Source: Thunnus maccoyii (lineage: Eukaryota > Chordata > Actinopteri > Scombriformes > Scombridae). Taken from it: a stretch of 64,000 nucleotides of DNA. Below the pieces are notes generated by a model. The model made no database searches and was not told the DNA's origin. It saw only the letters and a list, made by a program, of their open reading frames with translations. The DNA lies in the NCBI RefSeq assembly GCF_910596095.1, contig NC_056545.1:1125001-1189000 (forward strand), in the 5' to 3' direction. The first letter of the stretch is position 1; the number at the start of each line of letters is the position of its first letter. Of the stretch, positions 49,761 through 63,008 are shown piece after piece. Made by a program: the position numbers and the translations under genes.

Positions 49761-51090
49761 TGTTGAGGCAGCAAAATTATTTGTATTTGTATTTGAATAT
49801 TCTGGTTTTGTTTTTATCACACTTTTAACTTTAGAAAATTAAAGTGTTACAATAATCGTTCATGAATAAACAAGCTTACGAACGAGGTCCTTCTAGAACT
49901 CGTCTCCCAGATCAGAGACGACTGCGCTGATTACTGAGCTAAAACTTTACTCATCGCCTCATCGCAGACAGACCTCTACCTATTTATACACCCATAACGC
50001 AGAGACGGCACACCGTGTAACGTGTAGGGAAGAACTTCAACGTACAACCTAACTTTGTGGAGAAGGAGAAGGGGAACTATAGGTTATGGAGAGTTCCTTG
50101 GGAGCAGTTCGCATGTGAGTAGCCAACCCAGTCGCCAGAAGAAAACGTTGGCATTGAACGTTTCTGCAAATCACAGAAACGTTGAATATCTACATTTCAA
50201 CATGTGAAATACGTATCACATCAACATTTCTACAAACGTAGCATATTAACATTTCCACCTGTTGAATAATGATGTTTTATGGTGTGACAACGCTGTGGTT
50301 CAGGTCTGGTTAGGTTTAGGCATAAAGACCACTTGGTTAGGGTTAGGGGAAAGATCATGGTTTGGGTGAAAATAAAAACAAAAAATAAAATAAAACGGCC
50401 AATGTCTCACTAAAAAAAGACGATTTTCTCGCCAGAAAAACGTCTGCAAATGTCCCGACGTCTCGCTAAAAACAGCTGCTTTTGTCGGTTGAAACAGGAA
50501 GCGGACATTGGTTTCGAGGTGGTCTCGAACCGAGTTCTCTGCTGATTTCCAACTTGCTGCCAACAAACTTACTAACCGTCCACCAGCCCCTCCTCCTCCT
50601 CCTATATAGGAAAGATCAACTCATATAGATCACATGTGAACTACGTCACTTTAGAAATGTTGATATACGTTTTGTTGAAATGTTAATATGCTGCGTATTT
50701 CACGTGTTGAAACGCAGATATTCAACGTTTCTGTGGTTTGCAGAAACGTACAGTGCCAACGTTTTATTCTGGCGACCAGGCTGCAGTAGTTCAGTTTTAT
50801 CTCTGGGGAACACCCCCAACTCCGGGAGTGATGTCCAAATTAGGAAATGTGCGTCATGTAGCAGGTGGATGTGACTCCCCTCATTGAGACCTGCTGATAG
50901 ACGTCACAGCGGAGCAGAGGAGAGACACTGAGATAGTGATGTAACCGACCTGTGTGCTGGTATTTGATGGGTTTTTTTTCCTTCCCAAAAACAAATAATT
51001 TTTAAAATATTTGTATGAAATAAATATTTGTAAAAAACCTCACTATTTACGCTTTGCCGAATAACGTACTTGTATTCGGGCACAGCCCTA
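49731..51090. mobile_element. hAT-like element with nested insertion
   Basis: Reverse-oriented relative of 11249-11622. It starts TGCAGAGAGCCCAGTATTTG and ends CGAATAACGTACTTGTATTCGGGCACAGCCCTA. Some 0.9 kb of other DNA, including the MITE at 50131-50776, interrupts it. Confidence 0.65.
50131..50776. mobile_element. MITE with about 125-bp inverted ends
   Basis: The left end GTCGCCAGAAGAAAACGTTGG is matched by the reverse complement of the right end (CCAACGTTTTATTCTGGCGAC). The inverted arms continue through ATTCAACGTTTCTG. The centre has GGTTAGGTTTAGGCATAAAG, shared with the MITE at 27544-28014. Confidence 0.75.
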
Positions 51091-51599
51091 CAGAGTTCTC
51101 TCTGGCTGCATCGCGACTGCAAAGCCCTGCAGAGGCACTGAAGCTGCTCAGTGCATCACCAGGTCAGAACTGTCATCTTTCATCTCTCTCGTCTTTCTTT
51201 TCTCTCACCTTTTCTTTTCTTTTATTCTTTTTTTTTACAATTGTAAATATTTATTTTGTACTCTGGAACTGGAGCTCGAAGAAGCCAAATTTCACTGCCT
51301 TCTGTGTTGCTGTGCACGTGAAAATAAAAGCTCTTCAATCCTGAATCTTTAAGATTTCCATCACTTCACATTACATTGACTTGTATTCGTTTCCTGGAGA
51401 CTTAAACTAACTGACACCTTCAATGATTTACATTATGGGAACTTGAGTTTTGTCCCGAGAGGCGAGTCTGACTGTAAACAGACAGAGCATGAGGAACGCT
51501 TGGTACACACACACACACCTAATAGAGAAATGAACACTGACATCTGGTGGTTACTGTCAGTAAGTACAACTTACTGTGTTTATGTTTTATATGATATAT

Positions 51600-52200
51600 G
51601 ATATATGATACATAGTTGTACATATATATATACACATACAGTATATATGCTGCATTGGTGGAAGAAGTATTGAGACCTTTTACTTAAGTAAAATTAGAAA
51701 TATCAGAGTATAAATCCTTTACTGGTAAAAGTCCTGTATTCAAAATCACACTCGCTTAAGCAAAAGTACGAAAGTATAAGATGCAAAGTTTACTTAAAGT
51801 TCATCAAAAGTAAAAGTACTCCTCATGCAAAATATTTCCATGCAGTGATATATATATATATTGTGTATATATATATATATACTGAATCAAAATCGATTTA
51901 ATGTGGGTTTTTTGACACTGATTGACAGAAAAAAGACCTTTGAATGTCAAAGAGGAAACAGATCTCTACAAAGTGATATAAACTAATTACTGTTTTATTC
52001 TTAAAATTGAGATCTGAAGAGTAACTAAAGCTGTGAGATGAATGTAGTGCAGTAAAATATTTCCCTCTGAAATGTAGTGGAGTGGAAGTAGAAAGTAGCA
52101 TCACATGTAAATACTCAAGTAAAGTACAAGTACCTCAACATTGTAATTAAGCACAATACTTGAGTAAATGTACTTGATTACATTAAAATGTGTCAAGTTC
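51600..52200. repeat. Dispersed teleost repeat cluster
   Basis: GGTGGAAGAAGTATTGAGACC and the AAGTAAAAGT family, with TA-rich tracts (51620-51660, 51850-51880). The run through TGAATCAAAATCGATTTAAT is repeated at 57330-57720, so a longer block was copied. Confidence 0.65.
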
Positions 52201-52556
52201 AAGTTTATTAAGTCGTTCAGTTGAATTAAATGTTTGTTTCAGGACCACAAACTGAAGTATGATGTATTATTTTATTTGCAGCAGGTTTCAAATTTAAGAT
52301 GCAGACCCAAAGTGATTTACAAACAGTTTTAACCACAATGAACATAACAATTTAAAAAAGGTTGATAACCACACAATGAAAGATTGTGAAACGATACCAA
52401 TAAAACCAACAGGAAACATGATATAAATAGCAAAGACAAACATTTAAGAGCTGATTAAGATGGATTAAAAAGGTATTTCTTTAAGCTGTACTGTATGTAT
52501 GAAGGTTATATGAGAGTATATAAAGCTTTACAATCAAGCAGAAGGACTTTAACATG

Positions 52557-52932
52557 AATTATAACAGATAGTGAGCAGTGGGGTGATGTGATCTCTTCTT
52601 TTGTGTGTTAGTCAAAATCCTACGGGCCGTGGCGGCCGTTTTAGATACATAGGTGGTGCTCTCAAGCACATTTTGGCACTTCGGGGGTTAATTTTTACAT
52701 TTTATCAAATTTTTCACCAGACCTGATGTGTGTGCCAAATTTGGTGAGTTTTTGAGCATGTTTAAGGGGTCAAATTAAGGATTGAAGTGGCGTATTAATA
52801 AAGAATAATAATAAAGAAACAAACACACGAAAAACAATAGGGTCTTCGCCCTTTGGGCTCAGGCCCTAATTATAACAGATAGTGAGCAGTGGGGTGATGT
52901 GATCTCTTCTTTTGTGTGTTAGTCAAAATCCT
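52557..52932. repeat. 65-bp direct repeats flanking a 246-bp insert
   Basis: 52557-52621 and 52868-52932 are identical by eye (from AATTATAACAGATAGTGAGC to AGTCAAAATCCT). Between them lies a block ending ATAGGGTCTTCGCCCTTTGG and GGCTCAGGCCCTAA. Part of this block is found in reverse at 57245-57340. Confidence 0.85.
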
Positions 52933-53502
52933 GTCTGCAGCATTCTGAACTAACTGTCATTTCAGTTTCATTTTAATTTTACTTTAACAGTAAAAATGTT
53001 AAATTTAAGCGGCTCATAATAAAAGCATGTTTCAGCATCCTTAAGTGTCAAAACTTGATTAATATTGGAGATTCCTAAAACATATTATTAAGAGTGCTAT
53101 CCCATCTTGAAATTCCTTCTAGAATTTTTGGCACTTCATAAAAAGGTTCAAATAAGTTTATTACCTGATGTTAAGAATTCTTTGGCAAGACACTGAAAAA
53201 CATCTGGATAAAATGAGAAAATGTCTTTTGCACATTAAAGCTAACATTAAGCTACATAATGACCCCACGGTGGGCAGGACATTCGTCTTAACACCCTTCA
53301 CCCTGTTTCTGTCTACATGATATATAAATGTAAATTCACATGCCAAGACATCTGCATAATACAGATCATGAGTAACTGGTTATGAATCAAATACTTTAAA
53401 AAAACCTTTTTTCACCCTTAAATTTTTTTGACAAACAAACGCCCTAAACATGAATGAAAAAGCTCTTAACTTGAGAGGAGACTCAACTCTCTTCTAAAAT
53501 GA

Positions 53503-53748
53503 CTAAACTGCATCTGCTTCTGCCGACTGAACCTTAACCAGAACACCACCGCCGGGCCACAACTCTTCCACTAAAGCTTCAGCACTTTCGTAACCATCAA
53601 ATCCGTTCGTGATTGGAGGCGTTCCTTTTTCACAGTACGTGAGGTTTTTTCTCAGTTTGTCAGGATCAAACTCCAGCACCGAAAACAGAAGAAGAACAGA
53701 ACAGGATGACGAGCAACAACAGTTTCCACAAGACAGCTGTTATAACGC

Positions 53749-53780
<32 letters not shown>

Positions 53781-54216
53781 GTCCATGTCCTCTTAGGAGC
53801 TCCGTAGGAAATCGCTTGAGACTATCCAAACAAATTTGAAGTCAAATGTATATGAATGCCATCATTTGATCACACATTTATACTTTACTGGAGTGTTTCC
53901 TTTTTATTCTTGTACAGAAAAACTAAATATATTAATTTAGTTCATGTAATGACTTATTTTTGCACAGTTAAAGATACTGAGTGTAAAAATATCATAATCT
54001 ACTTTCCCAAACCCACCATGTGTGATTTATGTTTAGAACGTGAACTGAAATGGTGGAAAGATATTTTCTCTGTACAGTGAAATAAATGATCGTACCTGTC
54101 CATCCTCCACATGCAGGGTAACGGCGACATTATCCCAAACATAATACTGAACAGAATCCCCAAACAGCTCTTCTACTTCCACCTGGTTTTCATCTTGTCT
54201 GAGGACCAACCCGAAA
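53503..54216 (-). pseudogene. Unrecognised gene, copy 1 (damaged 3' end)
   Basis: Two exons, 54096-54216 and 53503-53679, aligned with 60099-60219 and 58482-58661 of copy 2. Shared strings include YYVWDNVAV, LTYCEKG and ELW/KLWP. The reading frame is open in both exons and ends at TAG. The acceptor before the last exon is TTTTCG where copy 2 has TTTTAG. An in-frame AG 9 bases downstream could still be used, dropping three residues. No match to the copy 2 exon at 62681-62886 is seen between 54217 and 58480, so the 5' part is missing, far away or deleted. I do not recognise the family, and no domain can be named. It is probably a decayed duplicate, but a functional short form cannot be excluded. 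Confidence 0.6.
53747..53779. repeat. (AT)n microsatellite
   Basis: AT/AC dinucleotide run in the intron between the two copy 1 exons. Confidence 0.9.
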
Positions 54217-54484
54217 CTGACACAAAGACAAAAAGCAGAAACAGAAACAACACGTATATTAAACTACAAAACTAATAAACTAAAAGCTTATTTTAAGTAG
54301 TAAGTTAGTTAGTTAGTGTTTTGTTCTTTTGTTAAATGATTAATATTATAAAACACTGGAGTGTCACTGTCATGAGTGTTCCCCATGCTGTAATGGAGAT
54401 GTTTTAAAGGTTCACTATGCAGGATTTGTCAGTTGATGTTTGTGAACACAGTATTCAAAGTTGGTCCCTCCTCCCAGCTCAACG

Positions 54485-54826
<342 letters not shown>

Positions 54827-54839
54827 TGTTGTATCAAAT

Positions 54840-55494
54840 TGTTGCAGAAAAAGGTACCAGAGCAAAAAACTCTCTCTTGAAAATAAAAAGGGAGTCAGAG
54901 GTCCAAGCAGCAAAGTGTTCTTTAATGCCGGCAAAAAAGGGGAGCAAGTAGCACTTTTACAAAGAACCAAATCGCTCCAAAGGTTTTTCTTTGGGGCATT
55001 GTTTTTATGCCCTTGGGTCAGCTTAGGTCACACCTTATCATCCACCCTCCCTAATTTTTGACCAATTATTATGTTACTTTTATCTCCATCACTCGTTGTT
55101 GGTCAAAACTCTTCAAAACAGGTTTTGAGCTGTTTGAGGATATGTACTGGCATATTCAATTCTACCTGATTATATCCAATTTTTATATAAGTATTGGGAA
55201 TCATTTTACACCATTATTTCTTGATCTCCTCCAGAGAGTATGTTTGAAAGGTGAAGACTTTAGCAGACCAAAGCAAAGTGACAAACACACTCAAATTTCT
55301 CCAGTGTATGATTATGATTCTTCTACCGTGCCTCTATACGTACAGTGTGATTAAATATGGTTCATGAGATTATAACTACACCAATACAAATTGTATCACA
55401 CTAGCCCTTATTGCTTATAAACTTATAAAATCAATCTGCATAGCTTAATATTGTCTTTAAGCACACCAATGACTTTTAATGAAAATACACCACA
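54840..55494 (+). mobile_element. Solo LTR, copy 2
   Basis: Begins TGTATCAAATTGTTGCAG and ends ...AATACACCACA. Very similar to copy 1 (43623-44362), but about 80 bp shorter because of one internal deletion near 55215, apparently between two TACACC motifs. No clear target duplication, and it sits inside GA repeats. Confidence 0.7.
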
Positions 55495-55496
55495 AA

Positions 55497-55585
<89 letters not shown>

Positions 55586-55626
55586 GAGAGAGAGAGAGAC
55601 AGAGAGAGAAAGAGAGAGAGAGAGCA
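55495..55626. repeat. (GA)n/(CAGA)n satellite, second block
   Basis: Same repeat type as 54485-54826. The LTR lies between the two blocks, consistent with insertion into one original array. Confidence 0.95.
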
Positions 55627-57340
55627 GCAGATGGCGAGTGAGCTAGAGAGTGGATGAAGAGAGCGAGCAGTGCTGGTGAGAACAAAGCCGTGTTTCACGG
55701 TTACGTTCTAAAGCACAAGTAAACACACCCACACCTCCTCACAAAAATAAATAAGGAGTTTATAACTGGGAATCATGCAAAAATATTCCAGTAGAGCCCC
55801 AGAATATAAATATACACCTGGAAATGTGCTTTAAAGTCTTTGTAAAGTGATAATAAATATCTGTTCTGAGTTTTTCACACCACAGAAAAATGTGTAAACC
55901 ACCAAATTTGACTGATTTAAATAAAATTGGATTCAAAAATCATGGAAAAACAAGCAAGGTAATTTCCACAGGAAACATTAATAAAAACGGTAAATAAAAA
56001 TTACTCATTGAGATAAAATTCACAATTATAATCAACTTATTTCCAATTTGTAGAAATAAGTTGATTATTAAAGTGACTTTTTAACTCTGTCACATTTACT
56101 GTTCTCTCTCCTCTGTTATCCAACAACAGCACAGCGCTGAACAAATATGGACTTTGATAAAGAGCTGCTCCTTTTATCTTTTAACTAAGGATTTGAGAAT
56201 AACAATGTTTTAAGTTATGAGAATTTCTCTGTTCCTTTCCATCCTTCCTCTTTTCCTTCTTTAAATGCAGTTCCTTTAATGCCGATTACATTTTCCAGAC
56301 TCTGTAATAGGATGTGATGGTCTATGGTGTCAAATGCAGCACTAAGATCTAACAAGACAAGTACAGACAGAAGTCCTTTGTCTGATGCACCAGTGCTGTC
56401 TCTATGCTATGATGTCTTTTCCTTTCCATCCGCTCTCTGTTTCTTTCCTGGACAGACGGCACTGTAATCTTAGTTTTATCTATCTAATATAGTTTTATTG
56501 TACATGTAATGGACAGAAGAACACATGCTTTACATTTAGTTCCTCATGACATTTGTATAAATGACTGTAAAAGCTCATAAACATTCATTAAAGATTAATC
56601 AGCCATAAAAAGTTCAGTGTTCCAGTATCTGGTGCGAGCTGTTTGAATGTAAAAGGAAGATGTTGTTGTTGCAGCTAAAATATCAGCTTGTCTAGTTAGT
56701 TGAGAAAGTCAACTAAATACCAGAGACACAGTTTTCTTTTTCAGTCCAACTGTCTTTAATTAATCACTAAAGTGTATGAATACAGGCTCCCCGAGATCTG
56801 CAGCAAGAGAGGAGCACCTTGAACACCTCACACAAACACTTTATACTTTCAGCCTCCGCCCAACACCACCATCAACACAATGATCAACACAAGCACCTCA
56901 TGCCTGTCTTGGACAGCTTCCAGATCTTGTATTTAGTTCCCTTTTCCAACGATCACTTCTTTAGAATCAGGGTCACCATGTCTGATACACTTCAGATAAC
57001 CTTTTCTATTCCTTCTTTCCTAACAGACGAGACACTTATTTTGTCAACACTAACAAGGTGCGAGACATCTTACTTAAAACAGAAACAATGTGGTTACAAC
57101 AGATGAAAGATAAGGTCAAGAGTGAATCATGTTCTTTTAAAGGCAAAATTGATCAATTTAATACAGTTCTACGCTGGATTAATGATCATCAAAGTATTAA
57201 TACAATAATATGGTAATTTCTTGTGTGTTTGTTTGTTTCTTTCTTTATTATTACGCCACTTCAAACCTAAATTTCACCCCCTAAACATGCTCAAAAACTC
57301 ACCAAATTTGGCACACACATCACGTCTGGTGAAAAATTTG

Positions 57341-57384
<44 letters not shown>

Positions 57385-58481
57385 TATATGCTGCAGTGGT
57401 GGAAGAAGTATTGAGACCTTTTATTTAAGCAAAAGTAGAAATTCCACAGTATAAAAATCCTTCTTTACAAGAAAAGTACAAAAGTATGAGGAGCTGCAAA
57501 TTTTACTAAAAGTAAAAATATTCCTCATGCAAAATATTCCCACACAGTGTTATACACACACATATACAGATATTCAGTTCCTGTAAAATGTATTCATGTG
57601 TCATTTTTTATTATTTTATATATATAGAATCAAAATCGATTTAATATGGATTTTTTGACACTGATCCACAGTGCTTTACAAACAGGTTTAACCACAATGA
57701 ACATAATAAATAATACATCTAATAACCATACACACACATTTAAAACAATACCAATAAAACCAACAGGAAACATGATATAAATAGCAAAGACAAACATTTA
57801 AGAGCTTAAGTTGGATTAAAACATAATAAAAGCATGTTTCAGCATCAGCAAGTGTTAAAAACTGTCTAATATTGGAGGTGTTCCTATAAATAATAAAACA
57901 TATTATTAAGAGTGCTATCCCATCTTGCTGTTCCATAAAAAGGTTAACGATTAAAAGATGAAAAAACATCTTTTGCACATTAAAGCTAACATTAAGCTAC
58001 ATAATGACCCCTCGGTGGGCAGAACATTCATCTAAACAACCTTCATCCTTCTCACCAAGGACATATAGATATTACACCACCTTCTCAACTGATACTTCAT
58101 TTTAACTGTAAAGTGCTTAAAGATGCTCTGTGAGTCATTTTAATTCCCAAATATTCAAAGCCAGTCGATGTGTGGAACAAACGTCACGTTTCTGTCCACA
58201 TGATTTTAACATTAATTGACATGTCAGGACATCTGCATTATGCCTGCATGAATGAAAAAGCACTAAATTTGGCAGAACGCTCTACTCTTCTAAAGTGACT
58301 AAAGTGACTAAACTGTGGGAACAGTCTTCCTGTTGGTGGTGCTATGGCAACCATCTGAACCATAAAGCATTAATTTAAAAATATAAATTATTATTATTAT
58401 TATTTCATACCAAAATTATAACATCGAATCCTGATCAAATACTAAATATTGTAAATACAAAGTTTCCCCTTCATGACTAAA
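55627..58481. other. Intergenic, repeat-rich
   Basis: Contains a partial copy of the 48100 repeat (55755-55830), a short perfect hairpin at 56033-56066, a dispersed repeat at about 56265-56420 (TGGTGTCAAATGCAGCAC), (TA)n at 57341-57381 and a copy of the 51600-52200 block at 57330-57720. No gene was recognised. Confidence 0.6.
57341..57381. repeat. (TA)n microsatellite
   Basis: Alternating TA run beside a copy of the 51600-52200 repeat. Confidence 0.95.
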
Positions 58482-61400
58482 TTAGGATGCATGAATGTTC
58501 AGCGAGCGCTCCAGTGGTGACGGATAGTTGGGCCACAACTTTTTAACAAGATCTGTAGCTTCGCTGAAATTGTGAAACTTGTCATAAGGAATAATCGGAG
58601 GCCTTCCTTTTTCACAGTACGTGAGCTTTTCTCTCAGTCGGTCACTACCAAACTGCAGCGCCTAAAACACAAGAAGAACAGAACAGGATGACGAGCAGAA
58701 CAACAGTTTCCACAAAACAGCTGTAATAACCCCAATTTTTAAGTTTATGGTGGCTGCAGACGCATGTCGTCAACGTCATCAGTGAAATGTGTGCAGGAGG
58801 ATTTTCAGTTTTTTTGTTACAATCGTCTGTCCTGTGCAGCATATGCTAACGTTACTTTATTGTTTACATGCAGATGTTACTTTATTGTTTTCACACTAAT
58901 GTTAATTTATTGTTTCCATAGTAACATTACTTTGTTTTCACGCAATTGTTAATTTGTTTTCACACGAATGTTACTTTGTTGTTTCCATAGTAACATTACT
59001 TTGTTTTCACACTATTGTTACATTATTGTTTTCAAACTAACATTACTTGATTGTTTCCATAGTAACATTACTTTGTTTTCACGCAATTGTACTGCGTGCG
59101 TTGTGTTGTGATGATGATGATGATGGTGGACTAACGGCTGATAATTAGTAGTTGACTCCAACAAAGACACAAAGGCACTCTGATGTAGAGTCAGTGATGA
59201 CTGTTAATTGCTTACAAGCATTTCTGGATCTGGGGGATACAAGCCCGGTCTCAGTAAAACTATTTAATATAAATAAAATCATAATCAAAGGAAACTTACA
59301 ATACTAATGAATGATTCCTGTGACGAAGCTTAATAACCGTTAAAAGAAAAATTACAGGGCCAACGGTCTAACGTTGACCAGGATCAAAGACTTACTATAT
59401 TACAAATTACATAAAGACACTATTGATACAGATGATTCAGTACACATAGATAATCACTCTGAATTTGAACTCTGAATAGTTTTAATTAATAATTAATTCT
59501 CTCTCAGATTACCTTGGATACTGTGTAGCCAAGTATTAAATATGAAATACAGCATAAAAATATAAAAATTACACAAATATTTACACCTTACAACTATTAA
59601 ATAAAGGTAAAATTTCTGACAAAATAACATATCTATATTACAAAATTTTGCTATTAGACATAGTGACTATTTAAAGCTCAAATTCACGCTAACTTTACTT
59701 TATTGTTACCATAGTAACGTTACTTTATTGTTTTCATGCTAACTTTATTGTTACCATAGTAACGTTACTTTATTGTTTTCATGCTAACTTTACTTTATTG
59801 TTTGATTGTTATTGTTCATGTTTGGGAGCAGTGTTGGTACTTTGTAACGTGTTTTCATCATTTGATCACACATATACTTACTTGAGTGCTACCTTTTTAT
59901 TCTGCTACAAATATTATATACACATTAATTTAATTTATGTAAGGACTTTTTTACACAGGAAAGTCACAGTTAAAGCTGTTGAGTGTAAAAAATATCATAA
60001 TCTGCTTTTCCAAACCCACCATGTGCAATTTATGTATAGAACGTGAACTGAAATGGTGGAAAGATATTTTCTCTGTACAGTGAGATAAATGATCGTACCT
60101 GTCCAACCTCCATATGTAGGGCGACGGCGACATTATCCCAAACATAATACTCACGCTGATGTTCAAACAGCTTCTTCACTTCCACCTGCTTTTCATCTCG
60201 TCTGTGGACCAACTCGTAACTGACACAAAGACAAAAGGCAACATGTTTAATAAACTACAAAACTAATAAACTAAAAGCTTTTTTTAAATAGCTAGTTAGT
60301 TAGTTAGTATTTTGTTTTTTTTGCTAAACCATTATTATTACAAAAGCATTGGAGTGTCACTGTCAGGAAGTGTTGATTTTAAATATCTGGTATTCTGACC
60401 CCTTTTGACTATTTTTTTTTTTTTTTACAAATACTGAGTCTATTTTAAAAATATCTGTGACATTTTATTCACCAACAGTTGTTTAGATTTCTCTAAATCC
60501 ATCTTTTCTTACAGCCCAGATACCCCTCTGTCCTCCAGCAGGCTGTTTCTGAAGCTGTATTAATAATTCTGTATTAATGAGCACCTACTCTGATTGGCTG
60601 GAGGTGTGTCAATCAGAATAGGATATAACTAAAGCAGCAGCATGTTCACCTGCAGTAATGTCTGTAGCTGGAGATGTAAGACAGTATGAAGCGTCTATGA
60701 AGCAGAGTCTGAAGCTGCTGCTGCACAGCTGAGACTCAACAGGAGGTTTCAGAACGGTGAGATCGTGTTTTAGTTTCCTCACAAAGTAGCCGGAGGTTGC
60801 TATTGCTTAGCTTTAGCACAGATATATTATATTCCTTTAGCTGAGGAACAGAAAGAAACCGTGTTTTAAAACTCCATCCACAGATTGAAGATGAAACAGG
60901 AGAAAAATCCTGCCGAACACACAAACAACCACTCACTGATAACGGAGGGAAGATTGTCTATGAAAATGAATTTCAGTCGTTCCTGATGTAAATGTCCGTC
61001 CTCTGTAAAAGGCTGTAAAGACTTTTTATCTACTGAACAACCAGCAACACTTCCAGGTTCCTTCTTTGCTCGTCATCCGGCTGCGATGCAAACTGTGACT
61101 ACAGAAGCTACATAAACACTCAGCGTGTCGCTGGGCGGCGGTGGACTCATGCTGAAGCTTCCTGCAGATTTGATTGGACTTTCTGGTGTGACGTAGTAAC
61201 GAGTACAACCTCAACGTCGCTCGCTCTGTAGCCGCCAATTTCAACATTTCAAATAACTTAAAAAGATAGGGGAGGTAGAAGTGAGTAATTTTATAGCACA
61301 GGAGGCCCCAACATCACCCCGATCCATCCCAAACATCAGCTTTATTGTTTTCCACAAATCCAGCTCTTGAAGACCAGAGTGGAAGCTTTTTAGCCTGAGA

Positions 61401-62886
61401 CTTCAGCGTCTTTTAGAGCTTCACCTTCAGTCACACAAACACATTTTAAATGATCTAAAGACTCAACATGTCAAGATATTTTAGAGGTTCATATTCTGGT
61501 TTTTGTGGTTGTCTGTTACTTGTATCCTGGTCTGATGTCGGATGTTAAACATAGTTAAGGGCCCAAAACTTGAGGTGAACGTATGTAGAAATCCTACCTG
61601 TAAGACAAAGCCCAGGTTTCAGCTGCCCTTTGTGATGTTTGTTTACTTTCCAGATGAGCTGACATCAGCTCGTCACATATCCATAAACATGCATCCGTTC
61701 CATAGACTGTGTGTTGCCACAAGAAATACTGGCTAGGAGCTAAACCTGCTGAGTGCGCTTGGTCTGCTACGCCCGGTGGGCTCAAAGGAGACCACGGCCT
61801 TGCCTGGAGCTGCATTGGAGCGGAAATATTAAAAGTGGTGTGACAGGACGTGGAAGCGGGGCGAGCACGGAGGAGTGTCGCCATCTTGTTTTTTTTGGAA
61901 CCAGAAGTGATGAGAAGTGACCATATTTGGATGAGAGCATGGAGCTGGGGAGGAGCTCCCCAAGGTCCAACTGCAGCACCTAATGCATCGCTGTGGTAGC
62001 GACTTGTCAATCACAACGTAGCCACACCCTAAAGCATACCTGCTTTATCATCTATTTTACTCCAAATGGGACCATAATTTACAAAATGAACATCATACTG
62101 TATTGAAAAAGACTTTAAGCTGATTGTGACCATAAACTCATCAGGAAAGTGTTTACTGAGGTAATAAATCAAGAGAGAAGTAGGGTCATTCTCTCATAGA
62201 CTTCCATACAATCAGACTTCTTTATGGAGCCAGCTTTGCAGGTTTAAGGCACCTCCGCATTGGTTTCACTTTTCACTCGTTTGGTCCACTCTGTAGCCTT
62301 GGTTGCTAAGGTGGTTGCTAAGGCGTCCCATGTGTTGTCCTCTCTCATATTTAATATCTGATTCAGCCCCAACATGTGAACACAGAAGTGAAATCCTGCT
62401 ACTATAGTAGCAGGGGGAAGCTTCCTGAAGCTGACCAATCAGAACAGAGTGGGCTCATCAGGAGGCGGGGCTAAACGGCCTGTTTCAGACAGAGGCTGAA
62501 CTGAGGGGCTGCATAAAGGACCAGTAGAAGATAAATAAGGAGTTTTTAACTGGAAATCATGCAAAGATATTCCAGTAGAGCCCCAGAATATAAATATAGA
62601 GCTGGAAATATTCGGAATATCTGTCCTTTTAACAGTTTCAGCTACAGTTTTTCAGTGGAAGCAACATTACATATTCTTACCTGTGAGTCCCACACATGGC
62701 CTCAGGCCTCCAGATGAAGTGACCATCTCTGTAAGCGCAGATGGCGTTCGGGTCGTCAGTCAGCAAAGGATATTCTGAGAACAGCTCCTGATTGGCTGGG
62801 CTGTGGACCAGCACAGCGTACATCACTTCCTGTTTGTACAGGACGGTCTTGAACACCCGCATGACGGGCTGAGTGCTGGAACAAAG
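58482..62886 (-). CDS. Unrecognised teleost gene, copy 2 (3' part)
   Basis: Three exons in phase on the minus strand: 62681-62886, 60099-60219 and 58482-58661, ending TAA. All junctions are GT/AG. Together they give 168 codons of continuous sequence with conserved-looking runs (FKTVLYKQEVMYAVLVHSPA, PLLTDDPNAICAYRDGHFIW, EYYVWDNVAVALH, KLTYCEKG). The protein is soluble-looking and mixed charge, with no membrane segment. The 5' end must be beyond 62886 and probably outside the window. The paralogue at 53503-54216 shows a tandem duplication. I do not recognise the family and assign no function. Confidence 0.75.
58848..59097. repeat. Minisatellite in copy 2 flank, block 1
   Basis: Tandem variants of TTACTTTATTGTTTTCACACTAA and TTTCCATAGTAACATTAC, period of 25-45 bp. 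A related block occurs at 59690-59800. Confidence 0.8.
59690..59800. repeat. Minisatellite, block 2
   Basis: CTAACTTTACTTTATTGTTACCATAGTAACG units, related to 58848-59097. Confidence 0.75.
61740..62215. repeat. Percomorph-type dispersed repeat
   Basis: Contains GCCATCTTG...GGAACCAGAAGTGATGAG, CTTGTCAATCACAACGTAGC and CCATAAACTCATCAGG. I recognise it as a frequent fish repeat, joined end to end with the next repeat at 62216. Lies in an intron of the unrecognised gene. Confidence 0.6.
62210..62610 (-). repeat. Interspersed repeat, minus copy
   Basis: Reverse complement of 48100-48550 (for example CAGACAGAGGCTGAACTGAGG). Lies 70 bp from a coding exon of the unrecognised gene. Confidence 0.78.
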
Positions 62887-63008
62887 CTGGAGGAAATAAA
62901 ACAGGATTTAATAGAGTCACACAACAACCAGATTCTTACAGGTGTGACATAAACTGTTGTCACTTAAACACATCGTTCAACTGCAGACTGACTCAACAGC
63001 TACACATA

